Assembly (NCBI GenBank): GCA_963750995.1
Contig: CAVVST010000004.1
Coordinates: 372,001-436,000, forward strand
Direction: 5' to 3'
Origin: CAVVST01 sp963750995
Lineage (GTDB): Bacteria > Acidobacteriota > Vicinamibacteria > Vicinamibacterales > UBA2999
DNA: 64,000 bases
In this document: positions 1-9,071 of the stretch, in pieces
Position numbering within the stretch: position 1 is the first letter of the stretch
Layout of the letters: each line of letters begins with the position of its first letter
The notes under the pieces: generated by a model
What the model was told of the DNA's origin: nothing
Database searches by the model: none
What the model saw: only the letters and a program-made list of their open reading frames with translations
Program-made: the position numbers and the translations under genes

Positions 1-1
1 C

Positions 2-379
2 ACCGCCGCGCTCGGTTTGTTCCTCATGGGCGTCCCCTATTTCTACGTGCTGGCGTTGATTGCGGGCCTTGGAGAGATGATCCCAATCGTCGGCCCGGTG
101 ATCGCAGCCATCCCCGCGGTCGCGGTCGCCTTTACCGTGTCGCCGACCCTCGCGGCCGGCGTGGCGATATTCTTTTTCGTCCAGCAGCAGTTCGAGAACC
201 ACGTGCTGGTGCCGAAAGTCATGGAACGCCAGGTCGGCGTCAGCGCGGCGGCCGTGATCGTCGCGCTCCTGATCGGCGGCACCCTCCTCGGCGTCGTCGG
301 CGCCATCCTGGCGGTGCCGACTGTGGCGATCATCGAAGTCTTCCTTGAAGAAGTGATGCCGGAGGCCGACGCCGATTGA
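2..379 (+). CDS. AI-2E family transporter, C-terminal part (5' end outside window)
   Basis: The reading frame is already open at the window edge, so only the last 126 or so residues are seen. The segment is almost entirely hydrophobic and contains the GEMIPIVGPVIAAIPAV stretch and the later NHVLVPKVMERQ and VGAILAVPTVAII segments that typify the C-terminal half of AI-2E/PerM-family membrane proteins. Members are putative exporters or permeases with about eight membrane spans; the substrate here cannot be told. The tail EEVMPEADAD is acidic and likely cytosolic. The TGA stop overlaps the TTG start of the next gene, suggesting translational coupling. Confidence 0.85.
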   Translation, partial: TAALGLFLMGVPYFYVLALIAGLGEMIPIVGPVIAAIPAVAVAFTVSPTLAAGVAIFFFVQQQFENHVLVPKVMERQVGVSAAAVIVALLIGGTLLGVVGAILAVPTVAIIEVFLEEVMPEADAD

Positions 380-2316
380 AGTTCCCGGCGAAGGCAGCGG
401 CGCTCGCCTACCTCGCCCTCACTCTTTTTGCAACCTGGCCCCTCGTCCTCGGCCTGGGACGCAACGTCGCCTGGGACCTTGGCGACTCCGTGCTGGTGAT
501 GTGGATCCTGTCGTGGGATTGCGAGCAGCTGCTCAGGATTCTCGGCGGCGATCTGTCGCGTGTCGCCTCTTTCTTCAACGGCAATATCTTCCATCCCGCA
601 CCGCTGACCCTTGCGTATTCCGATCACCTCTTCGCCCAGGCCATCCAGATCTTTCCCGTCTGGGTGATCAGCGGCGATCCGATCCTTTCCTACAACCTGC
701 TGTTCATCTCGACGTTCGTCCTGTCCGGCACGGGGATGTTCCTGCTCATGCGCGAGCTGACCGGGAACGCGACTGCCGCATTCGTCGGCGGCCTGCTGTT
801 CGCATTCGCGCCGTATCGCCTGCCACAGTCGTCTCACCTGCAGGTGCTGTCGTGCCAGTGGATGCCGTTCGCGCTCTACGGGTTCACGCGCTACTTCGAG
901 ACCCGGCGTCTGCGGCCGCTGGCCGGCGCGGCAGCGGCGCTCATCCTTCAGAACCTGTCGTCGGGGTATCACCTTCTGTACTTCCCGCCGTTCGCCGGCG
1001 CGTACGTGTTGTGGCAGATGGCAAGACGCCACCTCTGGCGGGATCGCCGCCTGTGGCTGGAGCTCGCCGGGGTGGCGGCCGTCGTCGCAATTGCGACAGT
1101 TCCGTTTCTTCTGCCGTATGCGGAGATGCGCCGCATGTGGAACACGCTGCGGCCCGCGGCAGAGGTCTCCCGATTCTCCGCCGACGTCTACTGGTACGCG
1201 ACCGCGTTCAGCGAGCAGCGGATCTGGGGCGGCATACTCCGGGCGTTTCCGAAACCTGAGGCCGAACTCTTTCCGGGGCTGGTTCCATTGCTGCTGGCGA
1301 TCGCCGGAGTCGCATGGTATCGACGGCAGAGCGATCGTCAGACCAGTGCGCCACCGTCGCTTGCGCCCCGATGGTTCGTGTGGCTGCTTGGGGTCACGGC
1401 CAGTGTTCACGTCATCGCGGCGATCGCCGTGCTGATCTCCCGCCGTATCACCTACGACCTTGGACTGTTCGAGCTGCAAATGAGCAACGCGAACCAGTTG
1501 CTGGTGCGTGCGGCAGCGGCGGTGGGCCTGATGGTCCTCGTCTCGCCGCGCGCCCGTCAATCCACCAAGACGTTCATTCGCGAACGTGGCTTCCCGGTCG
1601 TCGGCCTGCTTGTGGCGGTGTGGTTGTCGCTCGGCCCTCTGCCACAGGCGCAGGGACGGCCGGTGGAAGTTGCCGCCCCGTACAAGGTGCTCTATGACTA
1701 TGTGCCGGGCTTCGACGGCTTGAGGGTACCCGCCCGGTTCGGCGTGATCGAGGCGCTGATGCTGGCCATGCTTGGCGCATACGGTGCGCAGAGGCTGGCC
1801 GGCTCACGGGCCGGCCGCGCCGTGCTCACGGCCGCGTGCGTGTTCTTTTTCCTCGAATCCACACACGTGCCATTCACCGTCAACGGCATGGCCCCCGTCC
1901 GGGGATTTGCGACGCCGGACGCGCGGCTGCGCCGGCCGGCACGTGCGCCTGCGGTCTACCAAGCAATGGCTGAACAACCATCCGGCAGCGTGCTGCTCGA
2001 ACTCCCGTTCGGCCAGCCTGACTATGACCTGCGCGCGATGTTCTACTCGACAGTTCACTGGCACCCGCTCGTCAATGGCTACAGCGGCGTGTTCCCGCCC
2101 TATTACGGCCTCTTGACATCCGCGTTCTCGGAAATGCCCCGTCATCCTGCAATCTCGCTCGAGGCGCTGCGCACGAGCGGCGTCACCCACGCGATCGTCC
2201 ACGAGGGGGCCTATCTGGATGCCGAAGGTACCGAGACATCGGCGCTGCTTCGAACCACCGGTGCCGTCGAGATACTGCGCGACGGTTCTGACGTTCTTTT
2301 ACGCCTTCCTCGCTGA
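376..2316 (+). CDS. Large polytopic membrane protein, GT-C glycosyltransferase-like
   Basis: A 646-residue protein starting at a TTG that overlaps the previous stop (TTGA). It has many hydrophobic segments through roughly residue 490 and a more polar C-terminal region. An early luminal-loop pattern (WDLGDSVLVMWILSWD, then NIFHPAPLTLAYSDHLFA) resembles bacterial GT-C-fold membrane glycosyltransferases and related uncharacterised proteins, in which acidic residues after the first membrane span bind the lipid-linked sugar donor. The late segment around residues 530-560 (SVLLELPFGQPDYDLRAMFYS) also recurs in such proteins. The function is inferred from general architecture only; the acceptor is unknown. 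Coupling to the upstream transporter suggests co-expression. Confidence 0.6.
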   Translation: MKFPAKAAALAYLALTLFATWPLVLGLGRNVAWDLGDSVLVMWILSWDCEQLLRILGGDLSRVASFFNGNIFHPAPLTLAYSDHLFAQAIQIFPVWVISGDPILSYNLLFISTFVLSGTGMFLLMRELTGNATAAFVGGLLFAFAPYRLPQSSHLQVLSCQWMPFALYGFTRYFETRRLRPLAGAAAALILQNLSSGYHLLYFPPFAGAYVLWQMARRHLWRDRRLWLELAGVAAVVAIATVPFLLPYAEMRRMWNTLRPAAEVSRFSADVYWYATAFSEQRIWGGILRAFPKPEAELFPGLVPLLLAIAGVAWYRRQSDRQTSAPPSLAPRWFVWLLGVTASVHVIAAIAVLISRRITYDLGLFELQMSNANQLLVRAAAAVGLMVLVSPRARQSTKTFIRERGFPVVGLLVAVWLSLGPLPQAQGRPVEVAAPYKVLYDYVPGFDGLRVPARFGVIEALMLAMLGAYGAQRLAGSRAGRAVLTAACVFFFLESTHVPFTVNGMAPVRGFATPDARLRRPARAPAVYQAMAEQPSGSVLLELPFGQPDYDLRAMFYSTVHWHPLVNGYSGVFPPYYGLLTSAFSEMPRHPAISLEALRTSGVTHAIVHEGAYLDAEGTETSALLRTTGAVEILRDGSDVLLRLPR

Positions 2317-2361
2317 CGCCGCTGTTGGTACGGCCGTTGCCCGTGGTACGGGCGAGGACAT

Positions 2362-2730
2362 ATGGCAACTGCGGCCGGTGCAGCTCAACTCTCACTTGTC
2401 GGCATTTCGCTGCCGAAAGTACGCAAGCCGTCACAGCCGTCGCTATTCGGCAACCTCGTCCTGGTGGGGTTTCTTCTCGTCCAGTGTTTCGACGGCGTCT
2501 TCACGTACGTCGGCGTCTGCGTCTTCGGACTCGGCATCGAGGCGAATCCGCTCGTCGCCGGCCTGATGACGCATCTGGGCCATGGCCCGGGTCTACTCAG
2601 CGCGAAGGTGATGGCCGCGCTCCTCGGCATCCTCCTGCATCTCCGCGAAGTACATCTCGCCGTCGCGATGCTGACCGGTTTCTACGCCGCCGCCGCGCTT
2701 GCGCCCTGGGCGCTCATCCTCTTTTTCTAA
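2362..2730 (+). CDS. Small membrane protein, DUF5658-like
   Basis: A 122-residue protein with a polar N-terminus of about 28 residues and then three or four hydrophobic segments (about 28-55, 75-95 and 98-120). The second half of the first hairpin contains LGIEANPLVAGLM, resembling the E/NP motif of small DUF5658-type membrane proteins. The ATG is preceded by GGCGAGGACAT, a good ribosome-binding site, which supports this start. No function is known. It lies in the gap between the GT-C-like gene and the synthase gene, all on the plus strand. Confidence 0.6.
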   Translation: MATAAGAAQLSLVGISLPKVRKPSQPSLFGNLVLVGFLLVQCFDGVFTYVGVCVFGLGIEANPLVAGLMTHLGHGPGLLSAKVMAALLGILLHLREVHLAVAMLTGFYAAAALAPWALILFF

Positions 2731-2750
2731 CGCCGCCATATACTGGCGCG

Positions 2751-3932
2751 ATGCGCCAGGATCCGCTCGGATATCTCTCGACCGAGCTGCAGGCGCTTCA
2801 CGACCAGGGGCTGTATCGCCGTCTGCGTATCCTGGACGACGAGCAGAAGGCGCGCACCTCGATCGACGGCCGCTCGGTCGTCAACCTGTCGTCCAACAAT
2901 TACCTCGGGCTCACGACACACCCCAGGCTTCGTGAACGTGCCCGCGCGGCGATCGAGGCCTTCGGCGTCGGATCGGGATCGGTGCGGACGATCGCCGGCA
3001 CCATGCGGATCCACATGGAGCTCGAGCACAAACTCGCTGCGTTCAAGAAGACTGAAGCGGCGGTGGTCTTTCAGAGCGGCTTTGCCGCCAACGCCGGCAC
3101 CGTGTCCTCGATCCTGGGTCGTGACGCCGTTATCGTCTCGGATGAGTTGAACCACGCCAGCATCATCGACGGCGCCCGCCTGAGCCGGGCGACGATCAGG
3201 GTATTCCCCCATCGCGACGTGGCCGCCGCGCGCCGCATCGTCTCCGAACTGCCGCGCGGGACGCGGACGCTCATCATCACCGACGGCGTCTTCAGCATGG
3301 ACGGCGACCTCGGCGCCGTCCCGGCGCTGTGCGATCTCGCTGACGAATTCGGCTGCATCATGATGGTCGACGACGCCCATGCGAGCGGGGTGTTCGGCCG
3401 CCAGGGTCGCGGTACCGTGGATCACTTCGACATGCACGGCCGGGTAGACGTCCAGGTCGGCACCCTGTCGAAGGCAATCGGGGCGCTGGGTGGCTATGTT
3501 GCCGGCTCGCGCGCGCTGATCGAATTCCTCTACCACCGCGCGCGGCCGTTCCTGTTTTCGACCTCCCACCCGCCGTCGGTGGCCGCCAGCTGCCTCGCCG
3601 CGATCGAGGTGCTGGAGGAGGAGCCGCAGCTGATCGAGCGGTTGTGGGACAACGCGCGTTTCTTCAGGGCAGGGCTCCAAGAACTGGGCTTCAACACCGG
3701 ATCGAGCGAGAGCCCGATCACCCCGGTCATCGTCGGCGAGGGGGCGCGTGCCATGGCCCTGTCGGACCGGCTGTTCGAGAAGGGCGTGTTCGCCCAGGGG
3801 ATCGGGTTCCCGACCGTGCCGCAGGGCAAGGCGCGCGTTCGCACCATCGTCACCGCTACGCACAGTCGTGACGAGCTCCAGTTCGCGCTGGATGCCTTCA
3901 GCGCGGTCGGCCGCGAGTTGGGCGTCATATGA
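2751..3932 (+). CDS. Pyridoxal-phosphate alpha-oxoamine synthase (BioF/Kbl family)
   Basis: A 393-residue enzyme of the alpha-oxoamine synthase family, which condenses an amino acid with an acyl-CoA: 8-amino-7-oxononanoate synthase (BioF), 2-amino-3-ketobutyrate ligase (Kbl) or a serine palmitoyltransferase-like enzyme. Visible hallmarks are NLSSNNYLGL near residue 46, the HASIIDGARLS segment, DDAHASGVFG (PLP-binding Asp) and GTLSKAIGALGGY, whose lysine at residue 241 should bind PLP. The ATG at 2751 gives the family's usual length; an open frame runs further upstream but lacks family similarity and overlaps the preceding gene. No other biotin or threonine-catabolism gene is nearby, so the acceptor and donor cannot be fixed. 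Confidence 0.9.
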   Translation: MRQDPLGYLSTELQALHDQGLYRRLRILDDEQKARTSIDGRSVVNLSSNNYLGLTTHPRLRERARAAIEAFGVGSGSVRTIAGTMRIHMELEHKLAAFKKTEAAVVFQSGFAANAGTVSSILGRDAVIVSDELNHASIIDGARLSRATIRVFPHRDVAAARRIVSELPRGTRTLIITDGVFSMDGDLGAVPALCDLADEFGCIMMVDDAHASGVFGRQGRGTVDHFDMHGRVDVQVGTLSKAIGALGGYVAGSRALIEFLYHRARPFLFSTSHPPSVAASCLAAIEVLEEEPQLIERLWDNARFFRAGLQELGFNTGSSESPITPVIVGEGARAMALSDRLFEKGVFAQGIGFPTVPQGKARVRTIVTATHSRDELQFALDAFSAVGRELGVI

Positions 3933-3974
3933 ACGGGTCACCGGTTGGGGTAGCATCGTTCCGGGTGAGCTGAC

Positions 3975-6659
3975 ATGGGTCTCCGGCCGGTCTTCCTGGT
4001 GGCGTGCGCGCTCGCCGTTGCGAGTCCCGTCTACCCTCAGGCAGCCGCCTCTGTCCAGGGGTCCGGCGGGGCAAGCGCGCCCGACGGCATCACGCTTCTC
4101 CTCGATCGTCTCGAGACCCTGCTGCAGCAGGGCGACCGTCCCGCATTCACGTCGCTCGTCGACAGTTCCGCGGATCCCGGCCAGGTCGAGCAGTTCAGCG
4201 TCGACCTCTTCGTCCCCGGCGCCGTTCGCGTGCTGGTCAGCGAACGCGACCGCGTGCCGCTCGAAAATTCGCTTCCCGACAACGGGTACCGCATCGTCGT
4301 CGAAATGTTCACCGAGACGACGGGCCGTGCGCGGATCGTGACGGCGCTGCTCGACGTACGCCGGCCGAACGGCGGCGGCGCCGACACGTGGCGTATCACG
4401 GCGGCGCAGGGGCTGACCTCGGTGGAAGGCTTGTATCGGCTGCGAATCGATCCGGCCGCGCATTACGAGGCGCGCGGCCTGACCATCACCGGCACCGACC
4501 TCGTCATCACCCTTGACGAAGGATCGGTCTACCTGCTGGAAAGCGAAGCCGGCACCACCGGGATGGTGGTGTTCGGGCGAGGCCTGATGCGGTTCGCGCC
4601 AACGCCCGCAACCGAGCGGGGCCAGCTTCGCATCTTTGCCGGCTCCGACACGCTCAGCGCCGCGTTCGACGCGATCTACGTCAGGCTGCACCCATCGGAC
4701 TACGCCAGCCGAGTCACGGCGACAACGCTCACGGCTGCACGTCCGAACCCGCGCGAGCTGCGGCGGGCCCAGGACATCTTTGCGCGGGAGAGCCAGAACT
4801 CCTACAGCCTGGATCTTCGCGAAATGAGCGGCGAGCCCTGGTATTTGCTGCCCCAACCGGGCGAGCTGCTGGCCGAAGTGCAGACGCGGCGGCACGGCAA
4901 CCTGACGTACTCGCGCTCGATCACGCAGGCCGAGGACGTGACGTTGTTCGATCGTGAGCGGCGGCGGACGATCTCGCTCTACACCTCTTCGGAGCGCGTC
5001 GCGGTCCTCGATCGCGCCTTCAGCGACGATGACTACCGCGATTACGACGTGCTCGACTACAACATCGAGGCGACGGTCTCGCCGGGTCGCGAGTTCATCG
5101 ACGGACGCGCGCGGCTCCGCCTTCGCGTCCGGGCGTCGGTGCTCTCCGCGTTGACACTTCGGCTGGCCGACTCGCTTTCGGTGACCGGCATCGCCAGCCC
5201 CGACTACGGGCGGCTGCTGCACCTGCGGATCCGCAACCAGAACAGCGTGATCGTGAACCTGCCGGTTCCGCTCGAGCGCGACATGGAGATGACGCTGGTC
5301 ATTGCCTATTCGGGCCGTGTCGAACCGCAGAATGTCGAAGACGAAGCCGTCCAGACCGGCGAGGGCGGCCCCGAAGATCCGTTCGTCTCGGCGGAGCCGA
5401 ATTTCCTGCTCAGCAATCGGTCGTACTGGTATCCGCAGAATCCAATCTCCGACTACGCGACCGCCACGCTCCGCATTACGGTGCCAGAGGGATTCGCCTG
5501 CGTCGCCTCCGGACGGCTGCGCGGCAGCACCGAGGTCACGCTTCGCGACCTGCTGACGCTCACCGATGGCAAGGCCTACGTCTTCACGGCGAATGATCCG
5601 TTGCGTTACCTCGCCCTGGTGGTCAGCCGATTCGTGCGCGTCGCCGATTCGACGATTGACCTCGCCGACAGCGAGGACACGCGACCGCCGCAGTCACTGG
5701 AGATTGCCGTGGAAGCCAACCCCCGCCAGCAGGGGCGCGGCCGGGCCCTGATGGGAGACGTCGAGGACATCATGCGGTTCTACGCCGGCGTGGTTGGCGA
5801 TGCGCCGTACGCGTCCGCGACGGTCGCACTCGTCGAGCACGAGCTGCCCGGCGGCCACAGCCCGGGCTACTTCGCGGTGCTCAACAGCCCGCTGCCCGGT
5901 TCACGCGCGACCTGGCGCGACGACCCGGCGTCGTTCTCGAGTTTTCCGGAGTTCTTCGTCGCCCACGAGCTGGCGCACCAGTGGTGGGGACAGGCGGTTG
6001 GCTGGCGGAACTATCACGAACAGTGGCTCAGCGAAGGCTTCGCCCAGTACTTTGCGGCGCTGTATGCGCGCAACGCCCGTGGCGATCGCATCTTCCAGGA
6101 CATGTTGCGGCAATTCCGGAAGTGGGCGCTGGCCGAATCGGACGAAGGGCCCGTGTACCTCGGTTACCGTCTCGGGCACATCAAGTCGCGGCCGCGTGTG
6201 TTCCGCGCGCTCGTCTACAACAAGGGCGCCGCGGTGTTGCACATGCTTCGCCGGTTCGTCGGGGACGACACGTTCTTTCCCGCGATCCGCCGGTTCTATT
6301 CGGAGCAGAAGTTTCAGAAGGCCGGGACCGATGACCTGCGGCGGGCGTTCGAAGCCGAGTCGGGCCGGCCGCTCCAGCGCTTTTTCGATCGCTGGATCTA
6401 CGGCGCCGGGATTCCCCGTGTGCGTTATGTGCGCACGATCGCGCCGGGATCGGTTGCGGTGCGCTTCGAGCAGGTTGGCGATGAGATTTTCGACATTCCC
6501 GTGACCGTCACGATCACCTACGCCGACGGGCGGACCCAGGAGGCGGTCGTGCTCGTCACCGATCGTCTCGTGAACTGGAAGCTGTCAACGAACGGCCAGG
6601 TCCGGCAGGTGGAAATCAATCGCGACCAGGCCGCGCTCGCCGAGTTCGACGCGATCTAG
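3975..6659 (+). CDS. Secreted M1-family zinc metallopeptidase
   Basis: An 894-residue protein beginning with a signal peptide (MGLRPVFLVACALAVASPVYPQ, cleavage near residue 22). A long N-terminal region of unclear fold is followed by an M1 aminopeptidase-like module. The zinc site is HELAHQWWG with His664, Glu665 and His668, and the third ligand Glu687 in WLSEGFAQYF, spaced as in M1 enzymes. The canonical exopeptidase GxMEN motif is not evident; its usual place holds ELPGGHSPGYFAVLN (about residues 617-632), so true aminopeptidase activity is uncertain. Downstream, ALVYNKGAAVLHMLRR matches the Tyr-containing transition-state segment of the family. The product probably acts in the periplasm or outside the cell. 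A palindromic repeat pair lies 12 bases after its stop. Confidence 0.88.
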   Translation: MGLRPVFLVACALAVASPVYPQAAASVQGSGGASAPDGITLLLDRLETLLQQGDRPAFTSLVDSSADPGQVEQFSVDLFVPGAVRVLVSERDRVPLENSLPDNGYRIVVEMFTETTGRARIVTALLDVRRPNGGGADTWRITAAQGLTSVEGLYRLRIDPAAHYEARGLTITGTDLVITLDEGSVYLLESEAGTTGMVVFGRGLMRFAPTPATERGQLRIFAGSDTLSAAFDAIYVRLHPSDYASRVTATTLTAARPNPRELRRAQDIFARESQNSYSLDLREMSGEPWYLLPQPGELLAEVQTRRHGNLTYSRSITQAEDVTLFDRERRRTISLYTSSERVAVLDRAFSDDDYRDYDVLDYNIEATVSPGREFIDGRARLRLRVRASVLSALTLRLADSLSVTGIASPDYGRLLHLRIRNQNSVIVNLPVPLERDMEMTLVIAYSGRVEPQNVEDEAVQTGEGGPEDPFVSAEPNFLLSNRSYWYPQNPISDYATATLRITVPEGFACVASGRLRGSTEVTLRDLLTLTDGKAYVFTANDPLRYLALVVSRFVRVADSTIDLADSEDTRPPQSLEIAVEANPRQQGRGRALMGDVEDIMRFYAGVVGDAPYASATVALVEHELPGGHSPGYFAVLNSPLPGSRATWRDDPASFSSFPEFFVAHELAHQWWGQAVGWRNYHEQWLSEGFAQYFAALYARNARGDRIFQDMLRQFRKWALAESDEGPVYLGYRLGHIKSRPRVFRALVYNKGAAVLHMLRRFVGDDTFFPAIRRFYSEQKFQKAGTDDLRRAFEAESGRPLQRFFDRWIYGAGIPRVRYVRTIAPGSVAVRFEQVGDEIFDIPVTVTITYADGRTQEAVVLVTDRLVNWKLSTNGQVRQVEINRDQAALAEFDAI

Positions 6660-6671
6660 ATCCAAAGGAAT

Positions 6672-6750
6672 GCGGACCTGAAGGTCCGCCTCTTCATCCC
6701 CTCTACAACCGCCGAAGATCGATCGTAGAGGCGGGTCTTCAGACCCGCCT
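6672..6750. repeat. Paired palindromic repeat element (copy A)
   Basis: Two hairpin units in head-to-head order. Unit 1 (6672-6689) has arms GCGGACC/GGTCCGC around a TGAA loop; unit 2 (6729-6750) has 9-base arms AGGCGGGTC/GACCCGCCT around TTCA. The spacer carries CTCTAC near unit 1 and GTAGAG beside unit 2, so the whole element is an inverted repeat. It fills the gap between two convergent genes and ends two bases from the stop codon of the minus-strand gene. It could act as a bidirectional transcription end, though no T-run is seen. Related copies occur at 28448, 30295, 35505, 36378 and 38325. Confidence 0.85.
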
Positions 6751-6752
6751 GC

Positions 6753-7187
6753 CTACTGCAGGTAAATCGCCGCAATCCGCGGTGCGCCTTTCCGCTCGAA
6801 CGGCTCGAACACCAATACGAATCGGGTGCCGGCATATTCGTAGAACCGCGTCATCCGCTCACCGGCCGCGGCCGATTCGACCGCCGGCGGACGGATCTCG
6901 GATGCACCGGCCAGCCGGACGTCGATCGCATCCAGCCGGTCGCCAACGCGAACCGCCCGGCCTTCGGGGAGCAGCAGCATCGGCACAGACACCGCGCGCG
7001 ACGGAACGCCGGCGGGCACAGGAGGATCGGGAAGGCTTTCACCCGCGATGACGGGCGTCACCGGGTTCACGGTGCGAATTTCACGCGCGACGATCGAACC
7101 GAGCGTGGCCACGGTTGCGACGACGCCGGCTGCCACGATCCACTCGAGGAAGGATACGAACGGCACGCGCGTGGCTTGCATGTTCAC
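6753..7187 (-). CDS. Hypothetical membrane-anchored protein
   Basis: A 144-residue protein not recognised as any family. One hydrophobic segment (about residues 14-36, WIVAAGVVATVATLGSIVA) is a likely N-terminal anchor, followed by a Pro-rich linker (SLPDPPVPAGVPS) and a small soluble domain ending ERKGAPRIAAIYLQ. It would place the soluble domain outside the membrane. It is divergent to the NuoG-like gene, with 80 bases between the two starts that must hold both promoters. Coding support comes from codon usage and the plausible membrane/linker/domain layout; function unknown. Confidence 0.6.
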   Translation of the reverse strand: MNMQATRVPFVSFLEWIVAAGVVATVATLGSIVAREIRTVNPVTPVIAGESLPDPPVPAGVPSRAVSVPMLLLPEGRAVRVGDRLDAIDVRLAGASEIRPPAVESAAAGERMTRFYEYAGTRFVLVFEPFERKGAPRIAAIYLQ

Positions 7188-7267
7188 CTCCGCACAGCGG
7201 AATCTAGGGCGGAGGACCGCCTCCCGTCAAGCTGAACCCTGTTTAGGATTGATATGATGACGAGGAT

Positions 7268-9070
7268 ATGGAAACGGTCACGCTGACCATAGATGGGCGT
7301 CCAGTCACGGTCGCAAAGGGACGCACCGTGCTGCAGGCCGCCATCGAAGCCGGGATCTCGGTCCCGTACTACTGTTATCACCCCGGTATCAGCATCGACG
7401 GCTCCTGCCGCGTCTGCGTCGTCAAGATCGAAAAAATGCCGAAACTCCAGACGTCGTGCTCGACGGTCTGCACCGACGGCATGGTGGTCGAAACGCGTGC
7501 GCCGGAAGTGGTGGAGGCGCGCGCCGGCGTCTTCGAGTTCCTGCTGATCAATCATCCGCTCGACTGCCCGGTGTGCGACAAGGGTGGCGAGTGCCCGCTG
7601 CAGGACTTCTCCTACACATTCGGGCCGGCCGAGAGCCGCATGGACTTTCCGCGGCGCGTGTTCGACGGCGAGGGCGTGAAGGCTGACGTCGATTTCGGTC
7701 CCACCCTGATGCTCAACCGCAACCGGTGCATTCTCTGCACGCGGTGCGTGCGGTTCATGAAGGAGATCGACGGCGACGCCCAGATCGGCATCGTCGATCG
7801 CGGCTACGGCAGTGAGATCGCCACGTTCCAGGAGCAGGGCGTTCATTCACTGATCTCGGGCAACCTGATGGATGTCTGCCCGGTCGGCGCGATCCTCACC
7901 CGGGACTACCGGTTCAAGAGCCGTCCGTGGGACAACCCCGCGGTCGTCGATACCGTCTGCACGCTCTGCTCGAAGGGCTGCAACACGAGCGCGTGGCTCA
8001 AGGCGAAGCCGGAATGGGCGAAGGGGTCGCGGCTGATCCGCATGACACCGCGGTACAACCCTGACGTCAACGGCTACTGGATGTGCGACATCGGCCGCTT
8101 CAAGTACCACTGGGTGGAAAGCGAGGCGCGCCTGCGCCGGCCGATGATGCGCAGCGGACCGTCTCTCGAACCGGCGGCGTGGCACGACGTGCAGCCGAAG
8201 GTGCGCGATCGGCTGCAGGAGGCGGGGAGCGGCCCGACGGGCGAGGTGCGATTCCTGGCATCGGCACACGCGTCCACCGAGGAGTTGTTCGTCCTCAAAC
8301 AGATCGTCGAAGGACTGCTGGGGAGCGACGGGCTCGGCGCCGTCGCGATTGCCTGGACCGGGGCGCAGAAGCCGCAGCCGCCGGGCACCCAGTTCAAGGT
8401 ACCCGCAACCGACGCGCCGAACGTCAACGGCGCGCGCGATCTCGGGTTCGCGGTGGGCAAGGGCAACGAGGCGCCTCCCGACCTGACAGCGTTCCGGCGC
8501 GCCATCGAGGACGGGCGCGTCACGGGACTGTACGTGCTCGACCCAGGGCCTGACGGTTCGCTCGGCGACGTGTCGTGGCTGATTACCGCGCGGCGCAGCG
8601 GGGCGCTGCCACTGCTGATCGTCCAGGGGGTGCTCATGACCGACCTCGCCGCGGCCGCCGACTTCGTACTCCCCGGGGCCGCCTCCGTCGAGAAGGACGC
8701 GATCTACACCAACGACCAGGGACGCGTGCAGGCCGCGTCGCGCGCCATCGCGCCTCCCGGCGAAGCGGTGGAAGACTGGGAGATTCTCGTCAACGTCGGC
8801 CGGTCGCTTGGCGTGGCGCTGCCGTTCACCAGCGCGACGAACGTCCGGCAGGCGCTCGCGGCCGCGATGCCGGGTACCCCGTACGCCGATGCCGACCGGC
8901 TGGTTTTCACGCCGCCGGTGCCGGCCCGGAACTGGTTGCAGGCCTCGAACCCCTCTGAGCGGTGGAAGTGGGATTTCCTCTACCAGGACCTGCCGCCGAT
9001 CAAGGGGCACAACGTGCAGATGGAGGGGATGCCCCTGCAGGCCGGATATATTCCCCTGAAGCCCGTCTGA
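7268..9070 (+). CDS. nuoG: NuoG-like iron-sulfur subunit of NADH:quinone oxidoreductase
   Basis: A 600-residue protein with the N-terminal cluster set of complex I subunit G: a [2Fe-2S] site (Cys36, Cys47, Cys50, Cys64), the His96-Cys100-Cys103-Cys109 [4Fe-4S] site, a Cys154-Cys157-Cys160...Cys204 [4Fe-4S] site, and CTLCSKGC (231-238) at the start of the molybdopterin-oxidoreductase-like domain. It is shorter than the roughly 900 residues of E. coli NuoG, with a compact C-terminal domain, as in several other phyla. No other nuo gene is adjacent, so it may serve a dispersed complex I or a related electron-input module. ATG 7268 follows a GAGGA ribosome-binding site. The CcdA gene starts one base after its stop. 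Confidence 0.9.
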   Translation: METVTLTIDGRPVTVAKGRTVLQAAIEAGISVPYYCYHPGISIDGSCRVCVVKIEKMPKLQTSCSTVCTDGMVVETRAPEVVEARAGVFEFLLINHPLDCPVCDKGGECPLQDFSYTFGPAESRMDFPRRVFDGEGVKADVDFGPTLMLNRNRCILCTRCVRFMKEIDGDAQIGIVDRGYGSEIATFQEQGVHSLISGNLMDVCPVGAILTRDYRFKSRPWDNPAVVDTVCTLCSKGCNTSAWLKAKPEWAKGSRLIRMTPRYNPDVNGYWMCDIGRFKYHWVESEARLRRPMMRSGPSLEPAAWHDVQPKVRDRLQEAGSGPTGEVRFLASAHASTEELFVLKQIVEGLLGSDGLGAVAIAWTGAQKPQPPGTQFKVPATDAPNVNGARDLGFAVGKGNEAPPDLTAFRRAIEDGRVTGLYVLDPGPDGSLGDVSWLITARRSGALPLLIVQGVLMTDLAAAADFVLPGAASVEKDAIYTNDQGRVQAASRAIAPPGEAVEDWEILVNVGRSLGVALPFTSATNVRQALAAAMPGTPYADADRLVFTPPVPARNWLQASNPSERWKWDFLYQDLPPIKGHNVQMEGMPLQAGYIPLKPV

Positions 9071-9071
9071 C

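Noticed and set aside
43..1560. Long minus-strand open frame opposite the transporter and membrane protein genes
   Set aside because: High-GC antisense frame with Arg/Gln/His-rich, domain-free translation; the plus-strand genes explain the region.
2727..5222. 831-codon minus-strand open frame
   Set aside because: Antisense shadow of the BioF/Kbl and M1 peptidase genes; composition is low-quality and no motif is seen.
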